From Aphrocallistes beatrix (taxonomy: Eukaryota; Porifera; Hexactinellida; Sceptrulophora; Aphrocallistidae), in the NCBI GenBank assembly GCA_963281255.1, contig OY725497.1, forward strand, positions 992,001 to 1,056,000: a stretch of 64,000 bases of DNA. The letters are read 5' to 3'. The notes below the pieces were generated by a model that searched no databases, was not told the origin of the DNA, and saw only the letters and a program-made list of their open reading frames with translations. The translations under genes and the position numbers were made by a program. Shown one piece after another: positions 28,644 to 39,597 of the stretch; within the stretch, counting starts at the first letter, position 1; every line of letters begins with the position of its first letter.

Positions 28644-31600
28644 TTAATTCAAATTGGTTAAGAAGGATTCGAGCTGATGCAGAGTATCTTTTAGAGGAAT
28701 GCCTGCAACATCTGGCATCCTGAACTGAAGAGAGGCGAGTCTGTCTTCAATAGAAGAGCACTGAGAAATGAGATCGTGTTGAAATTGCTCAATGCTGTGG
28801 AATAAACGCATCTGACAACCCCACTCCGAACCATTCAATGCTAGCATCAGAGAAGATAAATTTGGGTCTAGCTTTTCTCCTGCAATAATGTTAACGTCTG
28901 GACTCTCTAATGAATGGGCAGATTCTTGAAAAGGTTGATCTTTAGGAACAGAATCAATATCCTCATTTGACTCTTCAATCTCAACCATGGATGGTTTGTC
29001 AGAACTCTCTGGATTTTCTTGAGGCCCAGGAAGCTCTTCACTAGAATGAGTTGCTTCTCCGTCTACCATGAACGAATCCTTCGATTCGAATGTTGCAATC
29101 TCTTCACTTTCTCTCTCAATACTTTCATATTTTGTGAGAGAAATATCCATTTGTGATCCAGAATTTTGAAGTTTTGATAGCTGAGCAACTTTATCGCTGA
29201 TTTCTTCAGATGACAGTACCTGGTATCGGTTACTCTTGAATTCTTTCAAATAAGGATGATTGCCATTCTTCGCAATGTTTAATTTAAGATTGAGAGCAGG
29301 AATCAAACTCTGAACTGATTTAAGTTGGTTTTTAAGGTAACTGAGTTGAGCTCCAGTCTCCACTAAATCAGCATCTGTAGGATAAAGCAGTTTTCCGGAT
29401 TTGAACCATGGATCATTATGCTTGTACTGCTCCCGCTTAACGAGTGCCGGTGGATCCGAACAGACATGACAAATGTGCTGGTCCGGCAAGTCTTTATCAC
29501 TGAGACCCATACAAGACGTGTGTTGCCAGGTCATGCACTGCTCGCACTGCACCATCACTCCTTCGTCCTTTTTCACACCGCAGACACACTCGATCTGTTC
29601 CTGAGGATTGCTCGAATCGATATCTTTCTCCGACTCGCTCGAGTATGAATCTGCAGAATCTTCTTCTCTTCCTTGAAGAATAACTGGAACAAATTCTGCG
29701 CTACCCTCACTGGCCTCCTTCACGGGGTCTGTAGGATTGGTAGACTCGATTACCGCATCAATCTCAGTGTTAGCCTCAATTATACTCGTCTCCACCAAAT
29801 TGACAATATTGATTTGGGAGTCAACGACTTCCATTTCTTCCACCATCTGCACTTCTTGGTCAGACTCAACCTCGATGGTTGTATCCGGTACAACAGCAGT
29901 GACAGGTGTCTGAGTCTCGTTGTCAGACAAATATTCTTTCTCGGACTGAATGCTAATTTCAACTATTTTTTCCTTTTCAATTGTGGCTGGAATTATTTGC
30001 TCTTTGGCTGGTCTGATCTTAACAATTGCCTTTTCTTTAAATTCCTGCTGTAACTTTGTTTTGAAGTTGGTTCCTATAACCTTCCTACTCAACACTAGCT
30101 TATCGCGCTTGCTTGACTTCTCACTAATGGAAGTACTTTTAATTTTTACACCTTTATCTAACTTTTTTTTCGTCACATTCTCACTTTCATAGTCCCAGTT
30201 TTTCCTGATTCGAATCCGCTTGGACTGTCTAGAAGGTGCTGGATTCGAGGTCGCGGTTTTAGCAGGAGAGGGCTGGGACTCCGCTCTCGTAGCCTCTAGG
30301 TCTGGTGCCACTAGGATGGTGACGGTGGGAGTAGTCGGTTCGTGGAAAGAAGACTTCTTTGGCTGAGAAGACTTCCTCTTTGACCGATGCGTGTGGGGAG
30401 GAGGCGTAGTTGGGTCTTTGAAAAGCAGTTCTGTCTGCGTGATTGAGTGGTCAGCACTGGAGGGAAATTGAGGAGGAAGAGAGACAGCATCCGGTTCGAG
30501 GTGCGTGAGAGGGCTTAGGGGCTGTTTCTTCTTCGGTTTACTGTTCTTCTGTCCACTGCCTTGGCTCCCCTCACCATGATAAAGTCTCAAGTGCTTTTTC
30601 AAACTCTCCTTACGGCGGAACTGCTTGCTGCAGCCGGGACGCTCACACACGTGCGGGTCGCTATCTAGCATCGTCACGAGCTCACGAGGCGCGACTTTCC
30701 GATTATGGTCTGGAAGCCGCAGTTTCTTCAACTCCCGATTATCGCCCTCCTCCTCGCTGACCGAGCTCTTGCTCTCGCGGGCGCTCGAATGCTCTGTGGA
30801 ATCGAGCCTGGCTTGTTCTGGAGCAGAGGAGACGTCGATGAAGAGAGTTCTGTCACAGCTGTCGCTCTCTGAGTCAGAAGCGGCGTTGAACTCACTGCGA
30901 GAGTCCCGGCGCACCGCATCTGCTGTTGAGGAGGTGAGTAGGGGAGACAGGGAAGGTTGAATGGCAGGGATTTCCTGCGTCTGTGTGAGAGTTGATTGCG
31001 ATGTGATAGCGACACTCTGCTGATACGTTTGTGTCTGTAATGAGATGGAAGGAATCTGTTGCAGGTCCCCAGGAATAGCGTATGAAGAAGAGATGGGTAA
31101 CACCTGTTGTATATTCTCTGAGATCGCATATGAAGCGACTTGCTGTAAACTTTCTGAGACATTTGAAGGCATTTGCTGGATATTCTCAGGGAGGCCGTAA
31201 GAAGACGGCATTGGTTGCACAAGAGGAGCGTATTGCGTCTGAATAGGATAGGAGTAGGGTTGCTGGATTGTGAGGTAGGACTGGTCCACAGGCTGTATCG
31301 AAATGTTAGTGGGGTTGTTAGGAGGAGGCGTGACCTGGATTGGCACCAGCTGGTAGTAGAGAGGCTGAGACGCGTCTGAGGGAGGAGCAGGGTTGGGGGC
31401 GGGGGCGGGGGGAGGCTGGTAGGAAGGGGTGAGCGTGAGGACGCGTCCGTCTGCTGTCATCACGGTCTCCGTGTAAGGAAGGGATGCGTTGTAGGAAGGA
31501 AGTGGGGCGGGGAGGAGAGGCTGGGGCAGTTGGACTGAGGCTAGGTTGTGAGGGTCAGGCGGATCTGTCAGAGGAGCGGAGACGGTCTCTTCTACCGCTC

Positions 31601-32498
31601 TAGTGGTGCTGGAGCCAATAACATCAGGAGCTGGCGTGGGAGAAGGCACGGGGGTGGAGGTAGAAGAGGGGGAGGGAGGGGAGGTGTCAGATTCTGGGTC
31701 TGCTGCTGGGCACCCGCCGGCCATAACAAAAGAGGGCGACTTGACAGAGAACGTCTTGCCTTGCAGGACTGTCAGATCCGGACTTTCCTCGTCCAACTCG
31801 AGGGAGCGGAGATGCAAGTCGGAGAGCGGGAGGCTGACGGAGAGGGTCAGCCCCGCCTCCAACTTGACCAGCTCAGAGACGAACCTTGGGCTGGAACTCG
31901 CGTCTGGCAAAGTGGGAGTCTCGCTCTGGTTCAGTTGGCTGCGTCTTTTCAGTCTAAGATCGCGGCTTCTAGCACGTTCAATGGTTTCTTGCTGCTTCAC
32001 AAGTCTGATTGATTCGGAGAATTCGTCGATTTTATTTGCTTTCCGAATCTTGGACATTTCGACTGTAGTCAAGACTCCGTCCTCAAACCTAACCTCGTAC
32101 TTGTCTCCGGGCTTTGCCTTCACGACGTGGCACCGGTAGAACTTGTCATCCACCCATTTGGCGAGCACGTTTTCTCCCGGGGAGAACACGGAAGTCTTCT
32201 TGCGGCTGAGCTCCACACTGTGAGGGAGAGGCCGCACCTTCTTACTGGAGAACTTGTACCACTCATCAAACCTGACATTCCACCCGTCGAAGTGCACCAG
32301 GAATGTGCCGTCACTGTCGTCTACAGACACAATCTTTCCGAAGTACCACTTCCCGTCGAAAGAGGCGGCTTCCAGTGCGTATCCCACTTTCACATTCTCG
32401 AGAGAGATCCCTGAGCCTTCAATGAACCCTTGCGGGGTGTTAGGGGAACCGATTTCAGTCTCTCGGTCTGGTTTACTGGAAGTAGGATTTTCATCCAT
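28644..32498 (-). CDS. PHF20: PHF20/PHF20L1-type chromatin reader
   Basis: 1284 residues in one exon. Domains in order: a first Tudor/MBT-like domain at about 33-95 ('GYALEAASFDGKWYFGKIV', 'FDGWNVRFDEWYK'), a second Tudor at about 107-155 ('ENVLAKWVDDKFYRCHVV', 'YEVRFEDGV'), a long Pro/Ser/Gln-rich disordered part, one C2H2 finger near 614-640 ('CERPGCSKQFRRKESLKKHL' region), basic segments with AT-hook-like character, and a PHD finger at about 966-1015 ('CVCGVKKDEGVMVQCEQC', 'WQHTSCMGL'). This is the PHF20 architecture; in other animals it is a subunit of the NSL/MOF histone acetyltransferase complex that reads methyl-lysine. The C-terminal helical region ('SLMLALNGSEW') is also PHF20-like. 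GC is higher than in neighbouring spacer. Confidence 0.93.
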   Translation of the reverse strand: MDENPTSSKPDRETEIGSPNTPQGFIEGSGISLENVKVGYALEAASFDGKWYFGKIVSVDDSDGTFLVHFDGWNVRFDEWYKFSSKKVRPLPHSVELSRKKTSVFSPGENVLAKWVDDKFYRCHVVKAKPGDKYEVRFEDGVLTTVEMSKIRKANKIDEFSESIRLVKQQETIERARSRDLRLKRRSQLNQSETPTLPDASSSPRFVSELVKLEAGLTLSVSLPLSDLHLRSLELDEESPDLTVLQGKTFSVKSPSFVMAGGCPAADPESDTSPPSPSSTSTPVPSPTPAPDVIGSSTTRAVEETVSAPLTDPPDPHNLASVQLPQPLLPAPLPSYNASLPYTETVMTADGRVLTLTPSYQPPPAPAPNPAPPSDASQPLYYQLVPIQVTPPPNNPTNISIQPVDQSYLTIQQPYSYPIQTQYAPLVQPMPSSYGLPENIQQMPSNVSESLQQVASYAISENIQQVLPISSSYAIPGDLQQIPSISLQTQTYQQSVAITSQSTLTQTQEIPAIQPSLSPLLTSSTADAVRRDSRSEFNAASDSESDSCDRTLFIDVSSAPEQARLDSTEHSSARESKSSVSEEEGDNRELKKLRLPDHNRKVAPRELVTMLDSDPHVCERPGCSKQFRRKESLKKHLRLYHGEGSQGSGQKNSKPKKKQPLSPLTHLEPDAVSLPPQFPSSADHSITQTELLFKDPTTPPPHTHRSKRKSSQPKKSSFHEPTTPTVTILVAPDLEATRAESQPSPAKTATSNPAPSRQSKRIRIRKNWDYESENVTKKKLDKGVKIKSTSISEKSSKRDKLVLSRKVIGTNFKTKLQQEFKEKAIVKIRPAKEQIIPATIEKEKIVEISIQSEKEYLSDNETQTPVTAVVPDTTIEVESDQEVQMVEEMEVVDSQINIVNLVETSIIEANTEIDAVIESTNPTDPVKEASEGSAEFVPVILQGREEDSADSYSSESEKDIDSSNPQEQIECVCGVKKDEGVMVQCEQCMTWQHTSCMGLSDKDLPDQHICHVCSDPPALVKREQYKHNDPWFKSGKLLYPTDADLVETGAQLSYLKNQLKSVQSLIPALNLKLNIAKNGNHPYLKEFKSNRYQVLSSEEISDKVAQLSKLQNSGSQMDISLTKYESIERESEEIATFESKDSFMVDGEATHSSEELPGPQENPESSDKPSMVEIEESNEDIDSVPKDQPFQESAHSLESPDVNIIAGEKLDPNLSSLMLALNGSEWGCQMRLFHSIEQFQHDLISQCSSIEDRLASLQFRMPDVAGIPLKDTLHQLESFLTNLN

Positions 32499-33821
32499 TT
32501 GGTATTCTAATATTTAACAAATAATTATCTAGCGCAATATTCATTGTAAGAATGTGATGTGTTTAACGCACGCCTCTCACTCTCACAATCTCATCGTGTA
32601 TAACGATTTTCGCAGAAACTATTACTCACTCTTATCTCGCGGTTTAGAGTCACTGTTCGCGATACCTTTTTCCATATCTCCGATTTGCCACATGCCACTA
32701 CGTGATTTAGTTAAATTACAGGTTGAGGCCTGCACTCGCACTGCAAAAAATGAAAAAAAATTGCACTTATTGTGAAGATGGATTTTACTTAGAGGATAAT
32801 TTTAACTGTATACATATATTTTTACACAAAATGGATTTTATCAAGCCCGGGATCCCGGGCTTATTCAAATCCATTTTAGATAATTTTGGTTAAGCAACTA
32901 ACTTTGAAATTGTACGAGGAATCTAATAAAATAAACTATAATTATCTCTCGAAATGATATTCCTGCTAGTTCCTAAGCTATGGATAGGTGTGAATTTCCT
33001 CACTCTAGATACCTTCTCGGAAATGTGAATGTGTCGGATTGAAATCGTATACTGAGGTGCAAATCTACACGTTTCACTACACCTTTCCTGAAAATTTGTC
33101 CTTAATTTTTATAGCTTTTGTAGGAGAGAGGATAGGGCTGGCTGGCCGGACAACACGACTATTTCAGAAGTTAGCTTACTCCAATAGTTTAGTCGGCAAA
33201 CTAATAATCTTCAAGTTGTATAAGTGCAGATTTAAACCATATGATAGTTACGCGTGTACATCATTTTCGCATATTAATCCTGAGAATATCAAAAAATGGT
33301 AAATTAATGTGTGAATCAGATATAAATTCTACAACCTCAATGAAAAATCATTAGACCTGGATATAAACATCCCATATGCCAACAACAAATGATCATGAAT
33401 ATTCGGTAGTTCTCTATATATGGACATATATCGCCTTTTGAGTCAGAGTTCAACTCCAAAATTGTATTTGGAGCGTTGTATTTCAGAAACTAATTATTTG
33501 TCGAGTATCGTCAGTGTCCTGTGAAAACTTCTCTCCATTAGAGAATATAAAGTTTGGATTTGATATTAGACTTGCGTATATTTCATAGAGGGGAGCAGCG
33601 ACCTCATCCAACTTTTTGTTTTACTTTCTATAATAATGACTCTTTTTTGGTCTTCTGTTATTTCGGGTTTGAAAATAAGAATTGTGATACAAGTAAAAGT
33701 AAACACATACAGAATAAGATTAATTTAGTGCACTTTATGGAGGTAATATGACAATTTTAATTAGTTGAGGTACGGCCAGTGACGCAAGGGCCTTGATTAA
33801 ATGTGGTTGAATACTCCAATG
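32499..33821. other. Upstream region of PHF20 with a hairpin
   Basis: Contains the PHF20 promoter and a palindrome at about 32829-32880 (AAAATGGATTT ... AAGCCCGGGATCCCGGGCTT ... AATCCATTTT). At 33159-33215 lies a motif CTATTTCAGAAGTTAGC ... AGTCGGCAAACTAA, repeated upstream of the gene at 55726 (55842-55890). No coding frame supported. Confidence 0.5.
32829..32880. repeat. 52-bp hairpin
   Basis: Near-perfect inverted repeat centred on CCCGGGATCCCGGG with AAAATGGATTT/AAATCCATTTT outer arms. Origin unknown; perhaps a tiny MITE remnant. Confidence 0.8.
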
Positions 33822-34204
33822 TTAGGGTGGATCGATTTTTCAACTTTTGGTCCTACTCACTTGGTGATCTCAGAAATGAACCGGCTTGACCTAAAAAATA
33901 ATTATTTTATCATTAAACCACCTCATTTACAATTTAACATCACCCTACAGGCTTCAGGAGAGGAGGAATTAGAAATTTGTTGGGAATTTTGTCCACATTT
34001 GTGTTAATTTATCCCTTTAATGATGAAAGAGAGTGTTTCAGAATAGTAAAATGTCACGTAGGACTCAGGGTGATTATTAGAAAGATAGAACTTTCCAATT
34101 TATAGCGTCCGTTCAAAAGTTATGGTCTAATATGCAAAGAAATCGGACAAAAACTTTTCACCCCTTTAGACGGCATAAACCCAATAACTATAAATCTATT
34201 AAAG

Positions 34205-34397
34205 TATAACAATAGCAAATCGAACTACTAATTAATATCCAAAGAACACCAAATCAAACACAGTAATGAATACTTAATAAAGTACTGCCTATAAACCGCC
34301 AAAGAATATCAATTAGCTATTAAACAAACCTCATTGGTTTGTTAACAATTTACTTCGTAATTAGGATCTATTACGGACTACAGTTAACTATACTATA
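34205..34397 (-). repeat. 3' LTR of the Gypsy element
   Basis: 193 bp, same sequence as 39103-39295. The ends are TATA...TATA rather than the common TG...CA. Confidence 0.9.
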
Positions 34398-34431
34398 TTC
34401 CTTCCCCGTTAGGAAGATAAACCTTGCGGTC

Positions 34432-37400
34432 TTATAATTGGTAATCCTCCAGGTACCTCGGCAAACGCCTTTGGCGTTGAGGTCTTTCATAAGCCTTATC
34501 TAATTTTTCATAAGGGCTGTTGTTTACATCCATAGAACTGGCTTTCTTCGGGGTTGAGCTTGAGAACACAAGGCTCTGATCATGATCTGGGAGTTGCAAA
34601 TCAGTGTAAAACGACTCGTTGGATGATATATTAAGTCGTGAATTATTCGGTATGGTGCTGGAATTTGTATCCATAAAAACACTTGGCATGGTGTTAGAAC
34701 TTGTATCAGTAGGAAGATGCTCATCTTCTCGTAGGGTACTATTTTGCCTTTGTGTCCCTTCATTTGAAATCTCGTGCCGAGCAGGAGTATTCTGTGGGGC
34801 GAGACGAGAGGGCTTTGATAACCGATCAGGGGGTTCCCTCCGTCTGACTCGTGGCTGTAGTCGATTTACATGAACTACCCTAACTCTTCCGTCAGCATTA
34901 GTAATCACTACATTAACTGGACCCTTTATTTCGGCTACCTCCCATCCACCTTCCCATCTGCTATCAAACTTCTTCGCCACTCCTATGTGAGGAACAGATA
35001 GCCATACAGTGTCACCAACCTTAAATCTCATAGTATCTTCCAAGTTAGCACGTGTGTCATAGTATTCCTTTTGCCGTTTTTGTGCTTGGATTAATTGACC
35101 CTCCACAAACTCTCTAATTTCGAATACTTTCCTACGCAGGAAGCGTTCATAAGAAGTCGGGTCTTGTTCCGGAGTTGTCTCTAACTGAAACCCACTTTGT
35201 GCATCTCGTCCGTACATTAGTTGAAATGGCGAAACCCCTGTACTGGAGTGTTTAGAAGTTCTATACGCATATAAAACTAAGTGTAAATACTTCTCCCAGT
35301 CATCGTTTCTTTCTACATAACAGCGAAGCATCTGAAGCACTGTTCGATTACTCCTCTCCACCAAGGAATTCCCCTGTGGGTGGTAAGGCGTAGTGTGTGT
35401 CTTCCGTATCCCAAGTGATTTACAGGTTTCCTTTAACAGTCGCGACTCAAAATTTCTGCCCTGATCTGAATGTAGAAATTCAGGAATGCCAAGTCTTGAA
35501 ATAATATCAACCAATATTTCAGTAATTGTCTCTGCCGCCCTTTGATCTGGCATCGGATAACATTCAAGCCACTTCGTGAATGAATCTTCAACCACCAAAA
35601 TATACCGATTTCCCTTTAAACTCATAGGAACTTCAAGGACGTCTACTTGTAGTAATTGAAGTGGTCTGCCGATAGGCGTATTTACTAAAGGAGCTTTGAC
35701 TGGAAGAGGGAGTTTCGCTTTTTGGCAAGTTTCACATGACGTCACATAGTCATTAACATCAGATCCTATACCAACCCAAAAATAACGTGATTTTAAACGA
35801 GTGAGGGTACGCTCAATTCCCTGATGGCCAGCATCATCGTGTGCTTGCGATAGAAATTCTTGTTTCATACTATCAGGAGCAACGATGACGCTCTGAAGAT
35901 TTGAGAATGGCTCAATCTTATAATTACGAACAATAACCCCATTCACCAACTGCAACTGTGATTGTATCTGTTTATACCGCTTCAGTAATGGTTGGTTCCA
36001 CTCGAAACTAGTAAAACGCATGGAAGGTGAGATCATCTCCAGTTCATAACAAACTTTGCCTAGCACGTGATCATTGAGCTGTTCGCGTCTAATCGTTTCC
36101 ATTGTAGGTAACTGTATTAGTTCCGTTAAAGCACATTGTCCATTAAACTGAGACTTTCGTTCACCTTCTCCTTCAATGCTCGTAGTAGACGGTGAGCAGC
36201 GAGATAGTGCGTCAGCATTATCATTTTCTACTCCTTGTCGATACTTGATTAAGAAATCATACTCTTGTAACATAACAGCCCAGCGCCACAGTCTTCCTAC
36301 ACACTTCTGTTTAGCGAGCCATTCTAGAGGCTTGTGGTCTGTGAGTACTTCAAATGGCCGTCCTAATAGGTAATGCCTGAAACGTTTCACTGATTCTACC
36401 ACTGCTAAACACTCTAGTTCAACAGTGCTATAGTTTTTCTCAGCTTTTCTCAATCCTCTACTGTAATAAGCTATCACTCTTCCTTCTTGTTCTAAAACCG
36501 CGCCTAATCCAGTCCCACTAGCATCCGTACATAATATAAACTTTTTGGAGAAATCGGGACAAACCAATACGGGGTGCGACGCTAACAATTCTTTTAATCT
36601 GTTAAATGCTATATCAGCTTTTTCTGTCCATTCGAACACAACATCTTTAGCCAACATCGAATTCAATGGTTCGGTTATTGAAGCACATTTGTCAATGTAT
36701 CTCCGGTAATAGTTCACCAATCCCAGGAATCGCCTTAATTCCTTCTGACTTTCGGGTGGTACCCAATTGACAATTGATTCCACTTTCGAAGGTTCTGGTG
36801 ACATGCCCATTGAAGAAAAAGTATTACCTAAATATGTAACAGATGGTTTTCCAATTTCACACTTCTTGCCGCGCAAGGTTAAATTACTTTTACGGAGCCG
36901 TAAGAACACATCCCTTAGTGCCGTCCTATGCGATTCCATATCCGGCGAAAAAACCAGGATATCATCAATGAAATTATCTTTACAATTTCCGAGTCCTTTC
37001 AAGATCTGATCCATGACTCTTTGAAAAAAACTTGGTCCACTGGTGAGTCCAAACGGAAGCACGTTAAATTCGTAAAGCCCCATTCCGGGCCCTGGGGAAA
37101 ATGCAGTTTTCTCCTTATCCGATTCCAGGATGGGTATTTGCCAATAGCCTGAATTTAGGTCTAGCTTTGAAAAGAAATTCATCCCACTTAGCTTATCTTG
37201 AACCTGATCCGGGAGGGGTAGTGGATATGCATCTTTTTGAGTAATTTTGTTCAAATTCCTGTAGTCAATACAAAATCGAATAGTACCATCTTTCTTTTTA
37301 ACCATAACAGGAGGAGCCATCCACGGACTATTTGATACCCTAATAACATTTTTTCTTAGCATCTCCTCAATCTGAGAATTGAGTTCCTGTTGGAAGGATT

Positions 37401-38247
37401 GAGGTACCATTCTAGGTGGTAATTTTACAGGGTTTGCATTACCAGTTCGTATAGAAAAAGGATCGACATTTGCTACCCCGGGAACAGACGAGAAAAGATC
37501 TTGAAATTCCTCGATAATATCCGAAAACCCTAGAGCTGTAGCTGGATACTCAATAGTTGGTAAAGTATTATAATTTGGAACAGCTCCTAGGCATTCCCAT
37601 TCTCCATCTTCAAATTCATCCACTGACTTCACTGTTGCATATACTTCAGGGTAATTTTGTGCGTGAATTGGACACGAATGATTCCTGAAATCATGATTCT
37701 CTTGAAAATCGAAAGAATTTATTGAACCAAAGCTAGGACCCATTACAACTCTTCTCGCGAAGTCAAGATTAATTCGATGACTCACCAGAAAATCCACTCC
37801 TAATATGCAGTCTGTAATGAGAGAAGAGACTATCGTAAACTTTTGATTTGCTCGAAATGTTCCCATCGTGATTTCCAATTCAACTTCACCCAAAGACTGC
37901 ATCTTATTTCCTGAGGCAGTTAACAATAGCTGTTCTGCAGGTGTGGGCCTGGTATCTTTGACTCTTCTAAATATGTCAACCGACATTAAACTGACAGAAG
38001 AACCACTATCCAGCATAACTTTGCACTCGATATCTTCGATTTTCGCTATAACGTATAAGGGTTGAGCTGGTTTGCACAGCGCAACGAAGGGTTTATTCAT
38101 AATTGTACTATTGTAGAAGTTTGAGTGAGCCATGTTTACAACCTCTGGGACCTTGTCTCGGCTCTTCCAACAGGTCCCCGGAAGTTTAAAGCATGTCCAG
38201 TTGGTGGTTCTTGACAATACTTCATTACGTGTCCTAATTGATCGCAA
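34432..38247 (-). CDS. Gypsy Pol: protease, reverse transcriptase, RNase H, integrase
   Basis: 1271 residues, one open frame. Aspartic protease ('VMLDSGSSVSLMS') at about 79-91; reverse transcriptase ('YRNLNKITQKDAYPLPLP', 'FIDDILVFS') at about 290-480; RNase H ('LCTDASGTGLGAVLEQ') at about 570-690; integrase with HHCC finger ('GHQGIERTL' ... 'CETCQKAK') at about 800-845, catalytic core ('LQVDVLEV' ... 'HSDQGRNFES' ... 'NSLVERSNRT') at about 865-1030, then a GPY-like region ('VAKKFDSRWEGGWEVAEIKG'). No chromodomain was seen. Part of the mobile element, not a host gene. Confidence 0.95.
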   Translation of the reverse strand: MRSIRTRNEVLSRTTNWTCFKLPGTCWKSRDKVPEVVNMAHSNFYNSTIMNKPFVALCKPAQPLYVIAKIEDIECKVMLDSGSSVSLMSVDIFRRVKDTRPTPAEQLLLTASGNKMQSLGEVELEITMGTFRANQKFTIVSSLITDCILGVDFLVSHRINLDFARRVVMGPSFGSINSFDFQENHDFRNHSCPIHAQNYPEVYATVKSVDEFEDGEWECLGAVPNYNTLPTIEYPATALGFSDIIEEFQDLFSSVPGVANVDPFSIRTGNANPVKLPPRMVPQSFQQELNSQIEEMLRKNVIRVSNSPWMAPPVMVKKKDGTIRFCIDYRNLNKITQKDAYPLPLPDQVQDKLSGMNFFSKLDLNSGYWQIPILESDKEKTAFSPGPGMGLYEFNVLPFGLTSGPSFFQRVMDQILKGLGNCKDNFIDDILVFSPDMESHRTALRDVFLRLRKSNLTLRGKKCEIGKPSVTYLGNTFSSMGMSPEPSKVESIVNWVPPESQKELRRFLGLVNYYRRYIDKCASITEPLNSMLAKDVVFEWTEKADIAFNRLKELLASHPVLVCPDFSKKFILCTDASGTGLGAVLEQEGRVIAYYSRGLRKAEKNYSTVELECLAVVESVKRFRHYLLGRPFEVLTDHKPLEWLAKQKCVGRLWRWAVMLQEYDFLIKYRQGVENDNADALSRCSPSTTSIEGEGERKSQFNGQCALTELIQLPTMETIRREQLNDHVLGKVCYELEMISPSMRFTSFEWNQPLLKRYKQIQSQLQLVNGVIVRNYKIEPFSNLQSVIVAPDSMKQEFLSQAHDDAGHQGIERTLTRLKSRYFWVGIGSDVNDYVTSCETCQKAKLPLPVKAPLVNTPIGRPLQLLQVDVLEVPMSLKGNRYILVVEDSFTKWLECYPMPDQRAAETITEILVDIISRLGIPEFLHSDQGRNFESRLLKETCKSLGIRKTHTTPYHPQGNSLVERSNRTVLQMLRCYVERNDDWEKYLHLVLYAYRTSKHSSTGVSPFQLMYGRDAQSGFQLETTPEQDPTSYERFLRRKVFEIREFVEGQLIQAQKRQKEYYDTRANLEDTMRFKVGDTVWLSVPHIGVAKKFDSRWEGGWEVAEIKGPVNVVITNADGRVRVVHVNRLQPRVRRREPPDRLSKPSRLAPQNTPARHEISNEGTQRQNSTLREDEHLPTDTSSNTMPSVFMDTNSSTIPNNSRLNISSNESFYTDLQLPDHDQSLVFSSSTPKKASSMDVNNSPYEKLDKAYERPQRQRRLPRYLEDYQL

Positions 38248-39089
38248 TTATAACAACGAAGCTGTTTTCTAACAGTACGACTAGAAGAGGGGCAGGCTTG
38301 GGCATAATGACCTCTTCCTCCACAAGCAAAGCATCTCAATTCTCTTGGCTTCCTGCCTTCTGAAAAGATCCGACCACCTCTTTGTACCCCTCTCTGTATT
38401 GTGCATGCATAATCACTCCTATCAGTATTAGCCAATGTCATTTTCTCTGTAATAGCCTTGACCGCTGCGTCTATGGCTTCTTGAGAGAATCCTTTCTCGC
38501 ACTTGATTTTCTCTTCTTCCTGTTTAGACTCTTTCCCAATGCTCACGGCAGCTACACCATCTAAATCTTGATTAGAATTCTCGCTGTGCATGCGTATGAC
38601 CACTTGAGCTCTTTTCAAAGCATCTTCTGTAGTCTTAACATCTGGGGACACGCGAATATTTTCATAAACGTACCTAGGAAGGCCTCGAATATATTGTTCA
38701 AACAGGAGTTGTTCCCTTGCACCTTCAACCATTTCTGGAAAAGCTTTCTGTAGCAACCGCTTAAGCTCATAAAGATATTTCTGAGGCGTTTCATCTGGGT
38801 GCATTGTGCGTTGGTGGAACTCACTTAATGAGGTGAATTTAATATCCTCTGGTTTAAACGCATTTCTTAACTTCGTCTTAACTGTATCGTATACTTTTCT
38901 ATCATCCGGGTGAAGAGACTTGTATACATCCAATGACTCACCCTTAAGGCATGTTGCTATCATTAGGGCTTTCTTCTCATCTGGCCATTCGTTGGCTAAC
39001 GAGCATATTTCGAAATGATCAATAAAATCATCAATATCGCCACTCTCAAATTTGTCGATCTGCACATGATTAGCCATCTCGACAACCAC
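38136..39089 (-). CDS. Gypsy Gag with two CCHC knuckles
   Basis: 317 residues. Residues 1-190 fit a Ty3/Gypsy capsid ('GDIDDFIDHFEICSLANEW', 'FKPEDIKFTSLSEFHQRTM', 'EQYIRGLPRYVYENIRV'). Two zinc knuckles follow near 260-300: 'CFACGGRGHYAQAC' and 'CYNCDQLGHVMKYC'. It overlaps the start of pol by 112 bp in another frame. Part of the mobile element. Confidence 0.92.
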   Translation of the reverse strand: MVVEMANHVQIDKFESGDIDDFIDHFEICSLANEWPDEKKALMIATCLKGESLDVYKSLHPDDRKVYDTVKTKLRNAFKPEDIKFTSLSEFHQRTMHPDETPQKYLYELKRLLQKAFPEMVEGAREQLLFEQYIRGLPRYVYENIRVSPDVKTTEDALKRAQVVIRMHSENSNQDLDGVAAVSIGKESKQEEEKIKCEKGFSQEAIDAAVKAITEKMTLANTDRSDYACTIQRGVQRGGRIFSEGRKPRELRCFACGGRGHYAQACPSSSRTVRKQLRCYNCDQLGHVMKYCQEPPTGHALNFRGPVGRAETRSQRL

Positions 39090-39102
39090 TCTCTGCTACC
39101 AG

Positions 39103-39295
39103 TATAACAATAGCAAATCGAACTACTAATTAATATCCAAAGAACACCAAATCAAACACAGTAATGAATACTTAATAAAGTACTGCCTATAAACCGCCAA
39201 AGAATATCAATTAGCTATTAAACAAACCTCATTGGTTTGTTAACAATTTACTTCGTAATTAGGATCTATTACGGACTACAGTTAACTATACTATA
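39103..39295 (-). repeat. 5' LTR of the Gypsy element
   Basis: 193 bp, matching 34205-34397 without a difference seen by eye. Confidence 0.9.
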
Positions 39296-39597
39296 AAAGC
39301 TTGAGCTTAACTTTTTCCGTCAGATACTCAGAAATGTTCATTTGCATTACTAATACATTCCTAACCTCTAAACCTTTAGGATTACGATCAAACCTTAGCC
39401 ATAGTCAATAAATATTCTACCTTCATAGTATCACACACAATTTACATAGGTTTATCTAGACTTTAAAATTAGATTTAGTCGTGAAACATGGATTTTTCTC
39501 TCTACCAGCAATTGTATTCAGTATCCATCCATTACGATTTTCACTTCCATATACGGCTTCAGACGCTTCAGTAACTAGTAGTAATTTTACATGTCTT

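Larger units (their letters stand above)
34205..39295 (-). mobile_element. Ty3/Gypsy LTR retrotransposon, looks whole and young
   Basis: 5091 bp on the minus strand with two 193-bp LTRs that look identical by eye and a 4-bp target duplication AAAG (34201-34204 and 39296-39299). Next to the 5' LTR is TGGTAGCAGAG, complementary to the 3' end of initiator Met-tRNA (primer-binding site). A purine run GGGGAAGGAA sits just before the 3' LTR. Two open frames, gag and pol, overlap in different frames, as expected for a family that links them by frameshifting. No breaks were noticed. No envelope frame is present. LTR identity indicates very recent insertion. Confidence 0.95.

Noticed and set aside
29418-32517. 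Many open frames on the plus strand opposite PHF20
   Set aside because: They are antisense shadows of a long GC-richer coding region, with no recognisable domains.
33801-34007. 68-codon frame repeated on the other strand at 40349-40567
   Set aside because: It is the inverted terminal repeat of the DNA transposon read as protein, not a separate gene.
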